A DNA stretch of 64,000 nucleotides from Haemonchus contortus (Eukaryota > Nematoda > Chromadorea > Rhabditida > Trichostrongylidae). Of the stretch, positions 24,580-36,300 are shown in pieces. The position numbers and the translations under genes were made by a program. The notes beneath the pieces are model-generated. The model made no database searches. It saw only the letters and a list, made by a program, of their open reading frames with translations, and was not told the DNA's origin. The stretch lies in the NCBI GenBank assembly GCA_000469685.2, contig LS997565.1, positions 46,552,810 to 46,616,809 on the forward strand, read 5' to 3'. How positions within the stretch are numbered: position 1 is the stretch's first letter; the number at the start of each line of letters is the position of its first letter.

Positions 24580-24635
24580 CTGTATTACAAGCATGGTCAA
24601 GGGATCGAAGTCCGGATCGATATTCGCCCAGGTCA
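24580..24635 (-). repeat. Short dispersed repeat, copy 3
   Basis: The minus strand carries GAATATCGATCCGGACTTC (24607-24625), an exact 19-bp match to 17989-18007, embedded in a longer match to 21398-21450. Confidence 0.45.
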
Positions 24636-24910
24636 TCCAAGCCTTCCATCAAATCGGTCTGTCGGTTGTTCGGTACTAGACTAGTCTGAATGGATGAAAG
24701 CACTTACCATACTGCACATGTGTATCCTATCAAATGACTTGCGTTGGGCATTCGATGAATACACCGACTGGCCCAGCGCTAAACATTGAATAGGATACTC
24801 GTGCATACAAAGTGTCAGGAGGACTACAGAAGGGGTTGAATGCGATGGCGCATTTCGAAAAAGAGGTTTCATCCGCCTCGCTTCCTATTTAACTACAATT
24901 GGATAAAGGG

Positions 24911-25166
24911 CGGGGGGGTCGATTCGTGCGATTCTTGGTGCGCGTAGCAGAGTGCGATTCGGTGCGATTTGGGCGACTGCAGCGTTGATCATTGGGGCCC
25001 AAATTTGAAGTTAAGTAGGCTAGTAGGATTGTCTGACCCTACTAAAGTACTCTACTTCGGGTTTGTGCCCCAATGATAGGCGCTGGAGTTGTTTGAATCA
25101 TTGCGAACTTCGCCGCGTAATTTGCCTGCCGCGCGTACCCAGAATCGCACGAATCGCCACACACAC
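24911..25166. mobile_element. Foldback MITE with 10-bp target duplication
   Basis: The two halves are inverted copies of roughly 110 bp: CGATTCGTGCGATTCT near the left end and its complement near 25140-25161; GATCATTGGGGC and GAAGT further in on the left against complements at 25042-25085; the centre is CCTACTAAAG next to AGTAGG. GGATAAAGGG stands directly outside both ends (24901-24910 and 25167-25176), fitting a 10-bp target duplication as seen with Mutator-like transposons. Short opposite-strand frames within are by-products of the palindrome. Confidence 0.7.
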
Positions 25167-25176
25167 GGATAAAGGG

Positions 25177-27315
25177 AGTGGTAGGAGCAATCGGTCGGCC
25201 TTGTGCGGAACGACCCATGTGTGCGGTTGTGTATATCGAACACATAAGCCCCTAGAGATTTTTGGAGAGGTGAGATGCATGGCGTAACCGAGACTCATCG
25301 ATAGCCCCCTGGCTCTTTTTCGTGCTCTATCGTATTTGAATACATTACGCGGCACAGTGCATGAACCTACACTCTTTCATTGAAGCAGTGCCGGTCGAAT
25401 ACTGTTAAAACATGCTCACTTGAATTTTCATTGAAGGGCACAACTGGACCAGCTCAGTAGCAACTCTGGACGAGTTTCTGCCTGTTGTCGGCTGATTGGG
25501 ACTTATCTGTAATTTTCCTTAAATACATGCGTCCAAACTTTTGACCACCATGACGATGAGGTGCCCTAGTCATTTACTCTAATCCGACCTTCTCCTGAAC
25601 CCTTTTGAAAGCCTTTGTTCGACTGCTCAGTGGGTCGGATTCGGGAAACATGACTTTACTTCGGCATTAGCTTGTGATCGCACCCTGAACGAACTCATCT
25701 GATTCTAAATTTCGTCTATTCTCAGGAGAAACATAATGTGACTGGCATATTTGCCTCAATCTTCATAGGAGATATCGGGCCGCGGTCGTGCTCGTCCACA
25801 GACTTTTTCATAGGCCGCCTACGGAATGGTATGGCTAAGAATGATACGAGTTGAATCAAGCGATGATTGTTAAGGCAACATTCCCAGCGGAAAAATTAGG
25901 AAAAGGAGGCGGGTGATGGGCGGGCAGTTGTGTCGACTAAAGAACCCAAGGCGTTGGCAAATATGCTAGATGCTTCTCCGTTCTTGTATCGAAAAGCAGC
26001 GAGCAGGTCATGGTTTCTTGGAAATGGGCTTCGTTCCTTAGTCGATCTCTAGCCCATACCCCTTACCCATCCTCAATCTCGCATCAGTGGCGTTGTGCTC
26101 CTCTTAGGTGGGCAGATACCTCAATTCCCGATATCAGCGCTTTCTCGGCCCAGTCCAAAGGGCCGTTAGTCAGCACAACTAAATAGTAGTTTTGGAACCA
26201 GCTGATCAACTTTCATTCCGATCTTTCGTTAAGTTTCTTCGTAACATTGAGGCCTCTGTTTCGGCACCACCCAGTCCTTCCGATCGATTTGAGGCGGAGT
26301 CCTTTTGAGAGCTGGCCCTGGATTCTTGCGTCATCTCAGCTCCATTTTTCTGTCCATCCGATTACGTTTCGGCCCTTGAATTGCCCTTCCATTATTCGGC
26401 ATCAATCTCATTCAGCCAAACCGATGTGTTTGTGCTTGGATGCGAAATATATCCTTTTGTTCCATTTCATTTTCTCATCCCTGAAGGCTATGGCAATTGT
26501 ACTGTGAGCGAATCTTTTATCGGTTCCTTACTACTACTGCCCTGCTCTTCCATGAACGGCTCTAACAAAGTATTTCGGGATTCTCTCTGACGTCACAACT
26601 GGAACCCTTCCCCCATCCGATCACCGAGGTTGTTCGAATTACTCGAGTAATATATTGGTTGACATGAAAGTTACCCTACGTTTTAAGCTAACTGCCATTG
26701 ATGTAGGTGAAGTAGTTCAGAAAGGCGTGGTTCTGACATGTACGGTAGTTCAAAACCCAAAGGACATATTGCAATCCGCTCGAGCTAATCAGATCTTCCA
26801 TACCCACGAGTTGGTTGATTGGTATTGGATTAGCCCGTGGAAGTAGAAATGGAGTTGTTCATCCGGTACAAGTCCTTAGCCAAAAGATCAATCACTGCTT
26901 TCAAAAAGCCTTCCCAATGGAATACTTGGCTCACCCTGAAGTTGAATTGATCAACGCCTCCTCTCCTAGACTTCTTTTCTACAGCAGCTGATTCTGAACA
27001 AAGTTAGGAGGTTCCATTCCACTTTGACCGAAGCTTTCTCCTATATGAACTGAATGATATGGGATTTCGCCTGTAATAATGACCGCCAACGTAAGATCCC
27101 GTAGTAGTTAATTCTTCCTCCAAAATATCCGATGTCATTTCTTTCTTATTCCGCTAAATTCTTCGGACATGTGCAGTTTGTCGTTCTCGTAGTTCTTTTC
27201 TGACCTGCTCAGATAATTACCGTTCTTGTTATGAGCGATACCGTATAGTATACAGTAATGTAATGTCGTAAATACAGTATCGTTTCAGGTTAGCTACTCA
27301 AGAAATGCTTGCCAG
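25177..27315. other. Upstream region of the SEFIR receptor gene
   Basis: No supported gene. Small frames at 26247-26590 and 26655-26846 show no domain or splice context. A TTTCAG acceptor about 25 bp before the receptor ATG could serve for a 5' leader intron or spliced-leader addition. Confidence 0.4.
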
Positions 27316-30300
27316 ATGATCGCCATACTCATAACTCTTTTATTCATTCCTGATGTGGTCGTTGGTGACTTTAACGACACCACTGACGATAATGTCACTT
27401 GGCCCATTGCCGAGGAGATCGCTTACAGTACTAGCAGTCCTGTACAGTTGAGCAGTACTACTGTAGTGACAACCAAGTCGTCAAAATCTGCCACCGACTT
27501 CCAGCCTGATTGTTCCGATCCACATAACAAACAGATCACCTGCTCCGTTCATGTTGGTGAGTTGCTTTTCTTTATTTATTTTTATTTTTTATTTATTTTT
27601 TATTTTTTCAAGAGCGAAATTTAGTGTTTTACGATTTTTCGTTTATTATTTACTAATACTCATGAGAGATTTTCATTTTTTCCGTTTGCCATGATCCAAA
27701 GAAATCTCCCAGTCATTCGATAGTGACATATTCAGTTGCTGTGTGGGTAAACTTTGGATTTTTCCTTTGAAACTTGGATCTGGATCGATTTTCTCGGCCA
27801 AATGAACGTTGAAAGTTGATCCCTGAAACGAGGACGTGTCAGCATCAATTACCGCCTTTTTTCTCTCTAGATCGTTCTGAAATCATTCATTTTTTTTTCT
27901 TCCTCTCTTTGCCATTCCGCTAATCATGCAGCAGTTTTTGTTTTCTTATGGATTGATCATCAACAGTTTTTATTATATTGAATCAATTTTTGTTACACTG
28001 CGCTCTACTGGGGTCGCCTGACACTCTATCTCTGGCACATTTTAGTCCAGGCAACAAAGTTCACGAAACTGGCATCATTATGAAATTTTTGAAAAAGGGA
28101 CGTACCTAAGGGAATAGCGGATCAAGAAAGGATTGGTTTTTAAAGGTTGACCGATTCCAATTAGCACATTGAAAAGGGGAGGCTGTAATGAAATGGATAA
28201 ATGTCCCATACGCATGTATATTTGTACAGGATCGTTCCATCCCAGTCCGTGGACATTGTGATACAGTAATCGCACATGTAGTGAAATAAAAGAGGCATCG
28301 GATGGTCGATAAAGCTACGTTTCAAAAAAAAATCTTGACAAACCTATGGGTATGGATTCGAGATAAAACTGTGAGGTTTCGCGACCTGTCATCGGACCTT
28401 AGATTCGCAAGTTTACTGTATCACATAATCCGAAGACTCGGAGTCTGGCTAGTTCTTCGACACTGTTCATCTGTAGTTAGCTCATATTTTACAAGAACTT
28501 TCAGACTCAGACACCGCCCCACCCTCATGCTAACCGCACTCAAAGCCGCTTAAGGGTTATTCTCTGCGGGAAGTTTCAAATTTGTGGGTTTTACGGTCAC
28601 TAAATTCTTTCGAGGACCAGTTTTCTTTAATATATGCAAAGCAGCTTCTTGTAGTGCTAGCTGATCGGCGGACCCTTCAAGCTTGTATTTTATAGATTTA
28701 CGACAGTTTAACAGTCTAGTTTACAACAGTTCTACAGTATAGGGAAAGCAAAGTCATCACGACCTCAGCATTTTTTGCGGGCGTAGCGATTTTTTTCGGA
28801 CTTGGCTCACGGAATGCTTCTGGACGACTGATAACGTATTAATGTGGGACTATTGTTTTCGGGGTATGGGATGTGCACAAGTGAAGTTGCACCATAGAAA
28901 TGAATGAGAACTCCATGGGCATCCATATTTCCAGCCCTTTTAAACCACTCAAATCGATTCAGGCTCGAGGCCTTAGTGATGGAGATCACTCTCACGGCAT
29001 GTCGGTTATTGATTACGACTCACTGTAATTCATGCATTCAAATATTACATGAGTCCTGAACAGATGTTCCATTGCAACTCTGATGCTATCCCGAACCAAC
29101 CATTGCATGTTGCTTGAACAATAGCCCAATAAATGAACTATAAATGAACTATAAATAAAATGTCTGAGGCGTGGCGTTTACCGCTGGTGTCGTGGGCAGT
29201 AGCAGAACCTATTTCACAGATCCTTGGAGTATTGGATATCTGTGTTTTTTTTTCAAGGGTGCGCCGTTCATTGCTGCAAAAACATTGGAATAAATGGTCA
29301 GATAGCCTTGAGGTCAATGTTCTATGGTCTCCTATGCCGATTAAAATTTTGCAAGAAAATCGGTTCGTGGTTATGGCTTTTCAGTTTTCATTACTCTGGG
29401 CGTCACACCAATCATGAACTGGTGCAAAAGTGATGCATCACAAGAGTTACATTACAATAAAATCAAGTTTGGCTCCAGGAAGGGGGAAGAAGGCGAAGGA
29501 AGGGGAAAGGGATGGAGGGGGTCAGTTGTACTGCAATTATTCTCCACCTTACATTAGCAAGTTTTAATAAAAAGGATGAAACCATAGGGAGATTCAATAA
29601 CCTGATATCCTTCATGAAATCGGATCAAAAATCAGAATAAATGAGGTATTTAGATGTTTTTCATCAAAGTACAAAAAATCCTTCGTTGAATCACGCTTGG
29701 TTTGAAAAAAATAAAAAGTAAGTTGTCCATGTGCCTAATTTCTGGACCGTTTCCAATTCTTTTTTGCTATAATAGAATGGAAGGTGTTATTATCCTTCCA
29801 TAACTAGTGTAATTATCTTTACTTAGCCTTTCATATACAACTAGATAGACTTTTTTAGTTGACTGCGCTGAGCGTTTGTTCGACGACGTGCCACCCGGCA
29901 ATGAACCACCCGAAGCCCATGATCTTCGGGTAGAAGCGTTTGCAAAAGCGATGGCTCGTCAGGATCGTCATCAATTGCATGTTGACATTTCTTGGCAAAT
30001 GCCACCAAAAAGTTGGTTTTCCACCTATTTATATTGATTTTTTGTTTATCAGTTGATTCCTGGTAATTTCGTATTTTTTCAGTTTTTTCTATTGGAGGTT
30101 CCGTTATGTAGAAGTAGGAGTTACATGTAATCAGAAGTTATTTGTCAACAAATCTCAGATCATATCGGTCGTGATTTTGCCCTTGTAAGGGTGGCCACTG
30201 TAGATTTTTTGTACGAGTTTAAATAGGGCCTCGGAATTCACTATAACCATTCAGAGCCAATTTTAATGGTCCAGCGGCCAGTCAATCTGTTTTTTGTCGA

Positions 30301-33300
30301 ACCAGACAGATGACCTCATGCAAAGGTTTCCTCTTTTTAACTAGCTCATTCGATTCAACGCCTCTTTATCTGAAAGCGGACACCAAGCTGTGCGAAACAC
30401 TGAGGTATCCTCTACCTTGCTGTACAAGCAAGAGGCATTCCGGTGCTAGGGCGGCTCATAAAACCAGTTTTAGGGCCAACCAGATCATCGGGCTTTGTGT
30501 GCCACTCTGTAGCCACTTTACTAAAAATGACTTGCATCGTGACGTTAGGTTCGAAGTTGAAAAAAGGAAGGCCCTGAAAAAATGAGAAAAAAAAGAAACA
30601 ACTGCCATTGCGAACTGGTAGCTGAAATGGTCTGAATGCAGCTCATTGCCATTATAACGAAGGTTTGTACTAGTCCGTAGAAAAGGGGCATTTCAATGTG
30701 ATACCAACAAAAAAAACAAGAAATTTATGAATATACACATTAAATCGGAACTAAGTTGAGCTAATGAGCTAATAATAGGCACTTAGGAGGTTCGTCATCT
30801 TCTATACGTGCTTTCAAATTGGAAATCAATGGTACCGACAAATGTTTTGTATTCAATGTCACCGATTCTGAAGAGGCTGAGGATTCAGTTTCGGTCAGCA
30901 GCTTTACTCTTTTTGAACTTACTACTTTCAATTCTTTTTTATACTGACTTATTTATTTACTATAATTTCTTTTTTTGCTGAGTGGGGATTAGCAGGGTAC
31001 ATTTGTTTTCTAAGCCTGGGGAGGTTCACTTTCTCACCTCAACTCATTTCTCTTATAAGTTGGATCCCGAAGGGGCCAGAAGGGTACCTAAAAGGGTAAT
31101 TGCTAAAGTTTAACGGCATTTCTCCTAAGGCGCACCCATGCATTCTGATCCCACCCAAAATAATAATACATCACTCCATAAATTGGAAATTATCATCGTC
31201 CAAAGTCAGAAAAGTTTTTTGGAACTTGACTTTGCTTTATCACTACCAAAGGCCTCGTGCATTGGCTTAATCAGAACATCGGGAGGGGGTTTTATTTAAT
31301 GTGAAGAGAAGCTTTGAAAATGAGGAGCCAGAATGAATTGTTAACAGACCATAACCGACCTGCCCAATAGCAATTACTAGACTTCACCTAGTTTGAGTCA
31401 ATGCTTGAAAGAGATAGAGAATAAATCCTATCAAAAAACTTCAATACAAAAAATTCTAGTAATCCAGAGCACAGTAAATCTTTTGAGTTTCAGCCACGTT
31501 TTCATTTCACTTCGGAGAGCCTGTTCGATTTTTTCCGAAGTCTACCGTATTACTCTCTATAGTCTGCCTAAATCGCAGAATCGAACACCGACAGTGACAA
31601 AGGAGTCGCATATGCCAGCCGATCCCGGTAGGGACTTTACGATTTTCAATTTTTAGGACAATTAACTATTTTTTACATTGATCTCTACACACTGACTACC
31701 CTTTCCCTGAAGGAACACAGGTTAAATGTTCCTCCGCTCAGAAAATGTATGGAGGAATAGTAGTTTTTAGGTTTACCAGTTATAAAATTCCGTAAGAATT
31801 AGCTCAGAACTTAGGAAGGGCCTATAGCCTATAGCCGTTGCTGTCACTTTGGTAGAAGTGAACAGATTGGTTTTGCATGGTTTTGAGTTCATCATGTCTG
31901 AAAATCCGGCAGGGCTCCCTCTGTTAGAAGACGATCAGTTGGAGGCGTTCGTTCCTGTGTAGGCGTCATTTCCTGCCGTCTGTAGCTCATCACTCCGTAT
32001 GCTAAACTTTAGTCCCCTCCGTCCTTTGTTTCACTATACTCTTTTGGAATTCTCTGTGAAAGCGGGCATGATGACCTTATGCCTCTTACTAGATCTCGGG
32101 GAACCTCCACGACTAGCTGCTACTTCTTAGGAGTTTATACCCTGCCGTTTTTCTGAAAATAACATTTCACGATACTAATGCTTATTGTATACTTACTTTT
32201 TTAGTGTTCAACTACGTTGATGACCAGAAAAATGTCTCACAATTTTGCAAAACCCACGGTATGTTCGTTCGTTGTTTTTATTTTTTTACGCCTTAAAAAT
32301 TGACTGTGTGGATATTAACAGCTTCCAGAGCTGACTTTCAGCGCTAGCTACTAATAACTTCCTGTAGTAGCACCGAAGTTTCATTTTGCTCTGGGAAAAA
32401 AACGCTAATAACTAACCTGAGATCATGCTATTTCTTTGAAACTTAGGCTTTCGAGAAGGCGTGACTAAAAATTCAAAAATGGAGCATATTGAAAGGATGG
32501 GACCTATACACTGGTAGGGAGAACTCATGTTTTGTGGCACGTAAGCCCCGGTTCTCGATAAGTTTCCCAAGGAACATATAAGTAGCTTCTATGATATTCA
32601 ATCCCCTGTGCTTATTGATTGCATTTCTACACAGTAGACAAGCACTCTTGCCCCTTTTCACGACCACCATGTCGGGGCGGTATTCATGTCAGGAGGCGGG
32701 ATTGGTAGAGTTCAAGCGTTGCTTTGACCGTTTTCAAATCAAATTTGGTAATTGTGTCCATCCCCTCTCCTCTAATAAATCCGAAACTATTTTATCAAAC
32801 TTCCTAAAGGATCAGAACACCACGAAAATCTCTCGTACTAGAACTAGCAGTGGCTACCAGTGTCTTGCCAAAACCAGCCAACCTTTATTTCTAGACTTCT
32901 CTTATGGCACGAAAAATAAGAAACCACTCAGGGACAGTCAAGCAAGCGTTGAAAACTTTGTTCATCTTCTACACGCGATCTCACTCTCATTCATCCCATC
33001 GGCCATTTTCGATTTTTAAGGTCATTCAATTAATGGAAAACGGGCAGTACTGGAACTGGGCTTTCGTCCATAGTTGCTTATGGTCTGGAATGTTTTCGAA
33101 ATGAGCGAACATTTAGAACCTGCCCATATCCAAGTGTAGCGCACTATGAGGCTGAACGTAATAACGTAGTGATCTTTGCTCAAGCCTTCGATCACCTTTG
33201 ACTTTCCCCTAAGTATACGTTAGAAGCCGTTGCTGGCTAGCCGTTGCTAGACGGCAGTAATTTTCCTTTGAGCCTAGTGGCCGCTTTTTTGAGGTTGTGC

Positions 33301-36300
33301 ACGTAGCAGCTATCGATCTCTGAACAACGTCTCCAGGCTGACAGAATGAGCTCTCCCAAGTTGTTATTTGCATGGGAGGATGATAAAAAAGGTCAGAAGC
33401 TCAACCTCCCTCTGAACCCCCTTCTGACGAGCTTCTAACTTTCCTCCTTGGGGGGAACGGAGAAGCTTTCAGATAAGGCATGAAATCAATCGAAATGCGA
33501 TTTATTCAATAGTGTCCCTTGGATGGCAAGCCAACCATGATTAGATCCCCAATGAATCCTGTAGAAGCCGTACAAGGGGCGCCCACAGCCCTTGGATGAC
33601 TTGCTTCCGTCTGAGTATGTGCAGGTGATTCTGCAGTTTGCTGGACTGTCTAGCAGCTGTCCTTTTAATATCTGATGAGAACAATATTATAAAAACGCTC
33701 CGATTAGACGCCAACGCAGTGATGGTCCAGAAAAATGTTCTTACGCAAACATCGAAGGGCAGGGCAAATATCTCTTGAAGAAATATTTTCCCTGCTCTAC
33801 TTTCTAATTGGTGGTTGAACACAGGGGAACTCTTGGCTCAAGTCTGACAGGCTTCTTAATAAGTCAGGAGGAAGTTATATGGTTTTTTCGACCACAAACT
33901 TACAAACAAATGCGAAAGCACCATTCATAACCAAAGCAAGGTTTCCCCTTCATAAGCTCAATTAGACATCACCATATCCTCTTGTACCGCTGTCAAACGA
34001 GGGTTCATTTGATGTGGAATTTGCATCGTACCAGCTGGGCCACATATTACTCCGGGAATCACATTGTTTTCCTGTACTCACTTGGACCTCCCAGGTCTTC
34101 CACCTTTTTGACTCGGTCAGTTTGTTGTCTAGGATGATAAAATCACAGTTTTGACATAGGCTGGATTGGCCAAGTGCTCATTCAAACGCTGCGACGATTC
34201 CGGATGGAAGTCAAATAGCAGGCACCTTGAACGGGATTCATAAACGCCTTGAAATTCAATCTAGGTCGTTTTATGAAGGCTCATAAGCAGTATAAGCTTA
34301 TGAGTGAAAAGAAGAACCACCACATATGCACAAACCCGCTCATAGAATCAATAGGCTTCTTTTCTGGGCTGCTGCGTTCCATCAAATTGCACGACATTTT
34401 TTTGTTAGTGCACTCAGATGTTCCATTGCTATCGCTTTAATCTACTTGCAATTTTAACCGACTTTCACTGGTAAGAGCCGAATGGGGCTCTAACAAGTAT
34501 ATTCTCATCCAGCAAAAGGGAGATTATCACTTAGCCTCCATTCGAAGAATTCTGTTACAGCTGACATTACTCGTACGGACGTTTGATTTTTTGGTCTTGC
34601 TTTGTTGATCGACTACCGGACACTACCAGTAGTTCCTGGTTAATAAGTGACTGCCCCGCGGATGAATGGATACCCATAGTGTTGTTCATTTAGTCGGGGA
34701 ACGATCAAAGGTGATCGTGGAGGTTGCTGCAAGTTGCAGCATCCATCAGTGGTCATACAGGAGGAGCATTATGGTTCAGTAAGGGGTTGTGAAATGGTGA
34801 CTAAGTGCAGGTCCAATCCTAGAACAGAAAGAGCTTCAATTGAGAGCTGTAGTTCTGTCTCCTGGATTTCCCTTCGACGTATCCATTACGTGGGACGAAT
34901 GCATGGCGCATCCTCGGGGTGATAAGGGAAAGACGGAAAACAAATCATATTCCCTGTCCTAACAATTTGGTATTAGGCTTTAATATATGTATCATGCATT
35001 TTGTTACCATCGAAATATATCAGTTGTCAGGCGCGGTTAAACTCTTTCGGGATTCGCTGCGAACCACTTTTAGCCGCAGACTTGTAGTGAAGTTTGTTCG
35101 GCTAGTCATACCTACGCTTCCAATCAAATCTTCATGTCGTTTAACAGACCGCAATCAGATAAACAAGTAGTAGAGAATGGTTGCCTAGATGAAATGCGTT
35201 CCTGCAATCTTTCTATTTTTTAAAAGTTTCTAATTTCAGATCTGACGAGTTTGCTTTCAGCCAATCCAGCAGCATCAAAATGGACTGCCGCTTTTCGACG
35301 GATATTTTTGCAGTCAATCACGAGAACAATTCTGGTTGAGTTCGTCGGAGCTCCGCCTCATTTTTGTTTCGAAGAGTATGAGGTAAGAACTATTCAAAGA
35401 TTGAGAAAAAAAATTACAAAACAGGGTTTTTGAGTCCTTCAATGGGAAAACAAATTTAGAAACGGGGGACCAAAGAAAAGATAAGTTGCCTCATGGACGC
35501 ATAGGAAGTCTAAGCTTCCACTATGGTTTTGTGGGTGCCAAACTGTTGAAAATAAATGCCACTGCATTGATGGCATGACCCTTCCGCTCCTCCTCAAGTT
35601 GCCGAACCAGCCGAGTACATTCGAATTTCCATGGAATCCACTCCTCTTCCTTCATACGTGCCTTTGATTCCTCCTCAACCTGTTCTATATTTATGGGAGT
35701 TTTTCGATCGATATCTATCTTTCACTGGTCACAGAGTCTCCTACTCCCCGGTTTTTCCCCAAGAGATTCCCTTGCCACTAGATGACAGACAGAATTCCTT
35801 GCTTGCTGTTCCCCTCAGAGTTTGCTGAGGCTCTGAAGACACTTTGGGTCCGGTCCTTCCTGAAAGTTTATTAAAACATGGGGAGAAAATCCGGAAAGGT
35901 AATTGTTTTTTGAAAAATCGTCTTTAGGTCCGCCTTCTTGACGAAACCGGCATCGAACTGCTTTATCATACTACAATCAAGGCGAAGGATATGAAAAAGG
36001 AGATCATCGATGGAAAAGCTGTCTATTTTGGGGAGCACAACTTTACTGGATTAGAAGTGAGTTCATGCCGCTCCCTTTCACCTCTGACTCAGTTGAAGTG
36101 ATCTTTGTCTTAGGATATCCTGTTAATGTGACTGATTAGTCATACCGGATGTCGGCACGTAAATGTGGCTCGTAAATAATCCGTTGGACCTCATATTAAT
36201 AATTGACTTTGCCGTTTAGTGATTCAGACTAGTCATACACGATCACCAGATCGAATCCTCTATGCGAAGAGTGTGTTAAAGACGAGGGGCAGTATTTGGC

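Larger units (their letters stand above)
22748..24910. other. Intergenic region
   Basis: Contains a weak tRNA-like piece (23629-23690) and a dispersed repeat (24580-24635). A 90-codon frame at 24164-24436 has no recognisable domain. No gene is supported. Confidence 0.4.

Noticed and set aside
32591..33019. Gene nested in a receptor intron (142 codons)
   Set aside because: No signal peptide, domain or splice evidence; antisense frame also present at one end.
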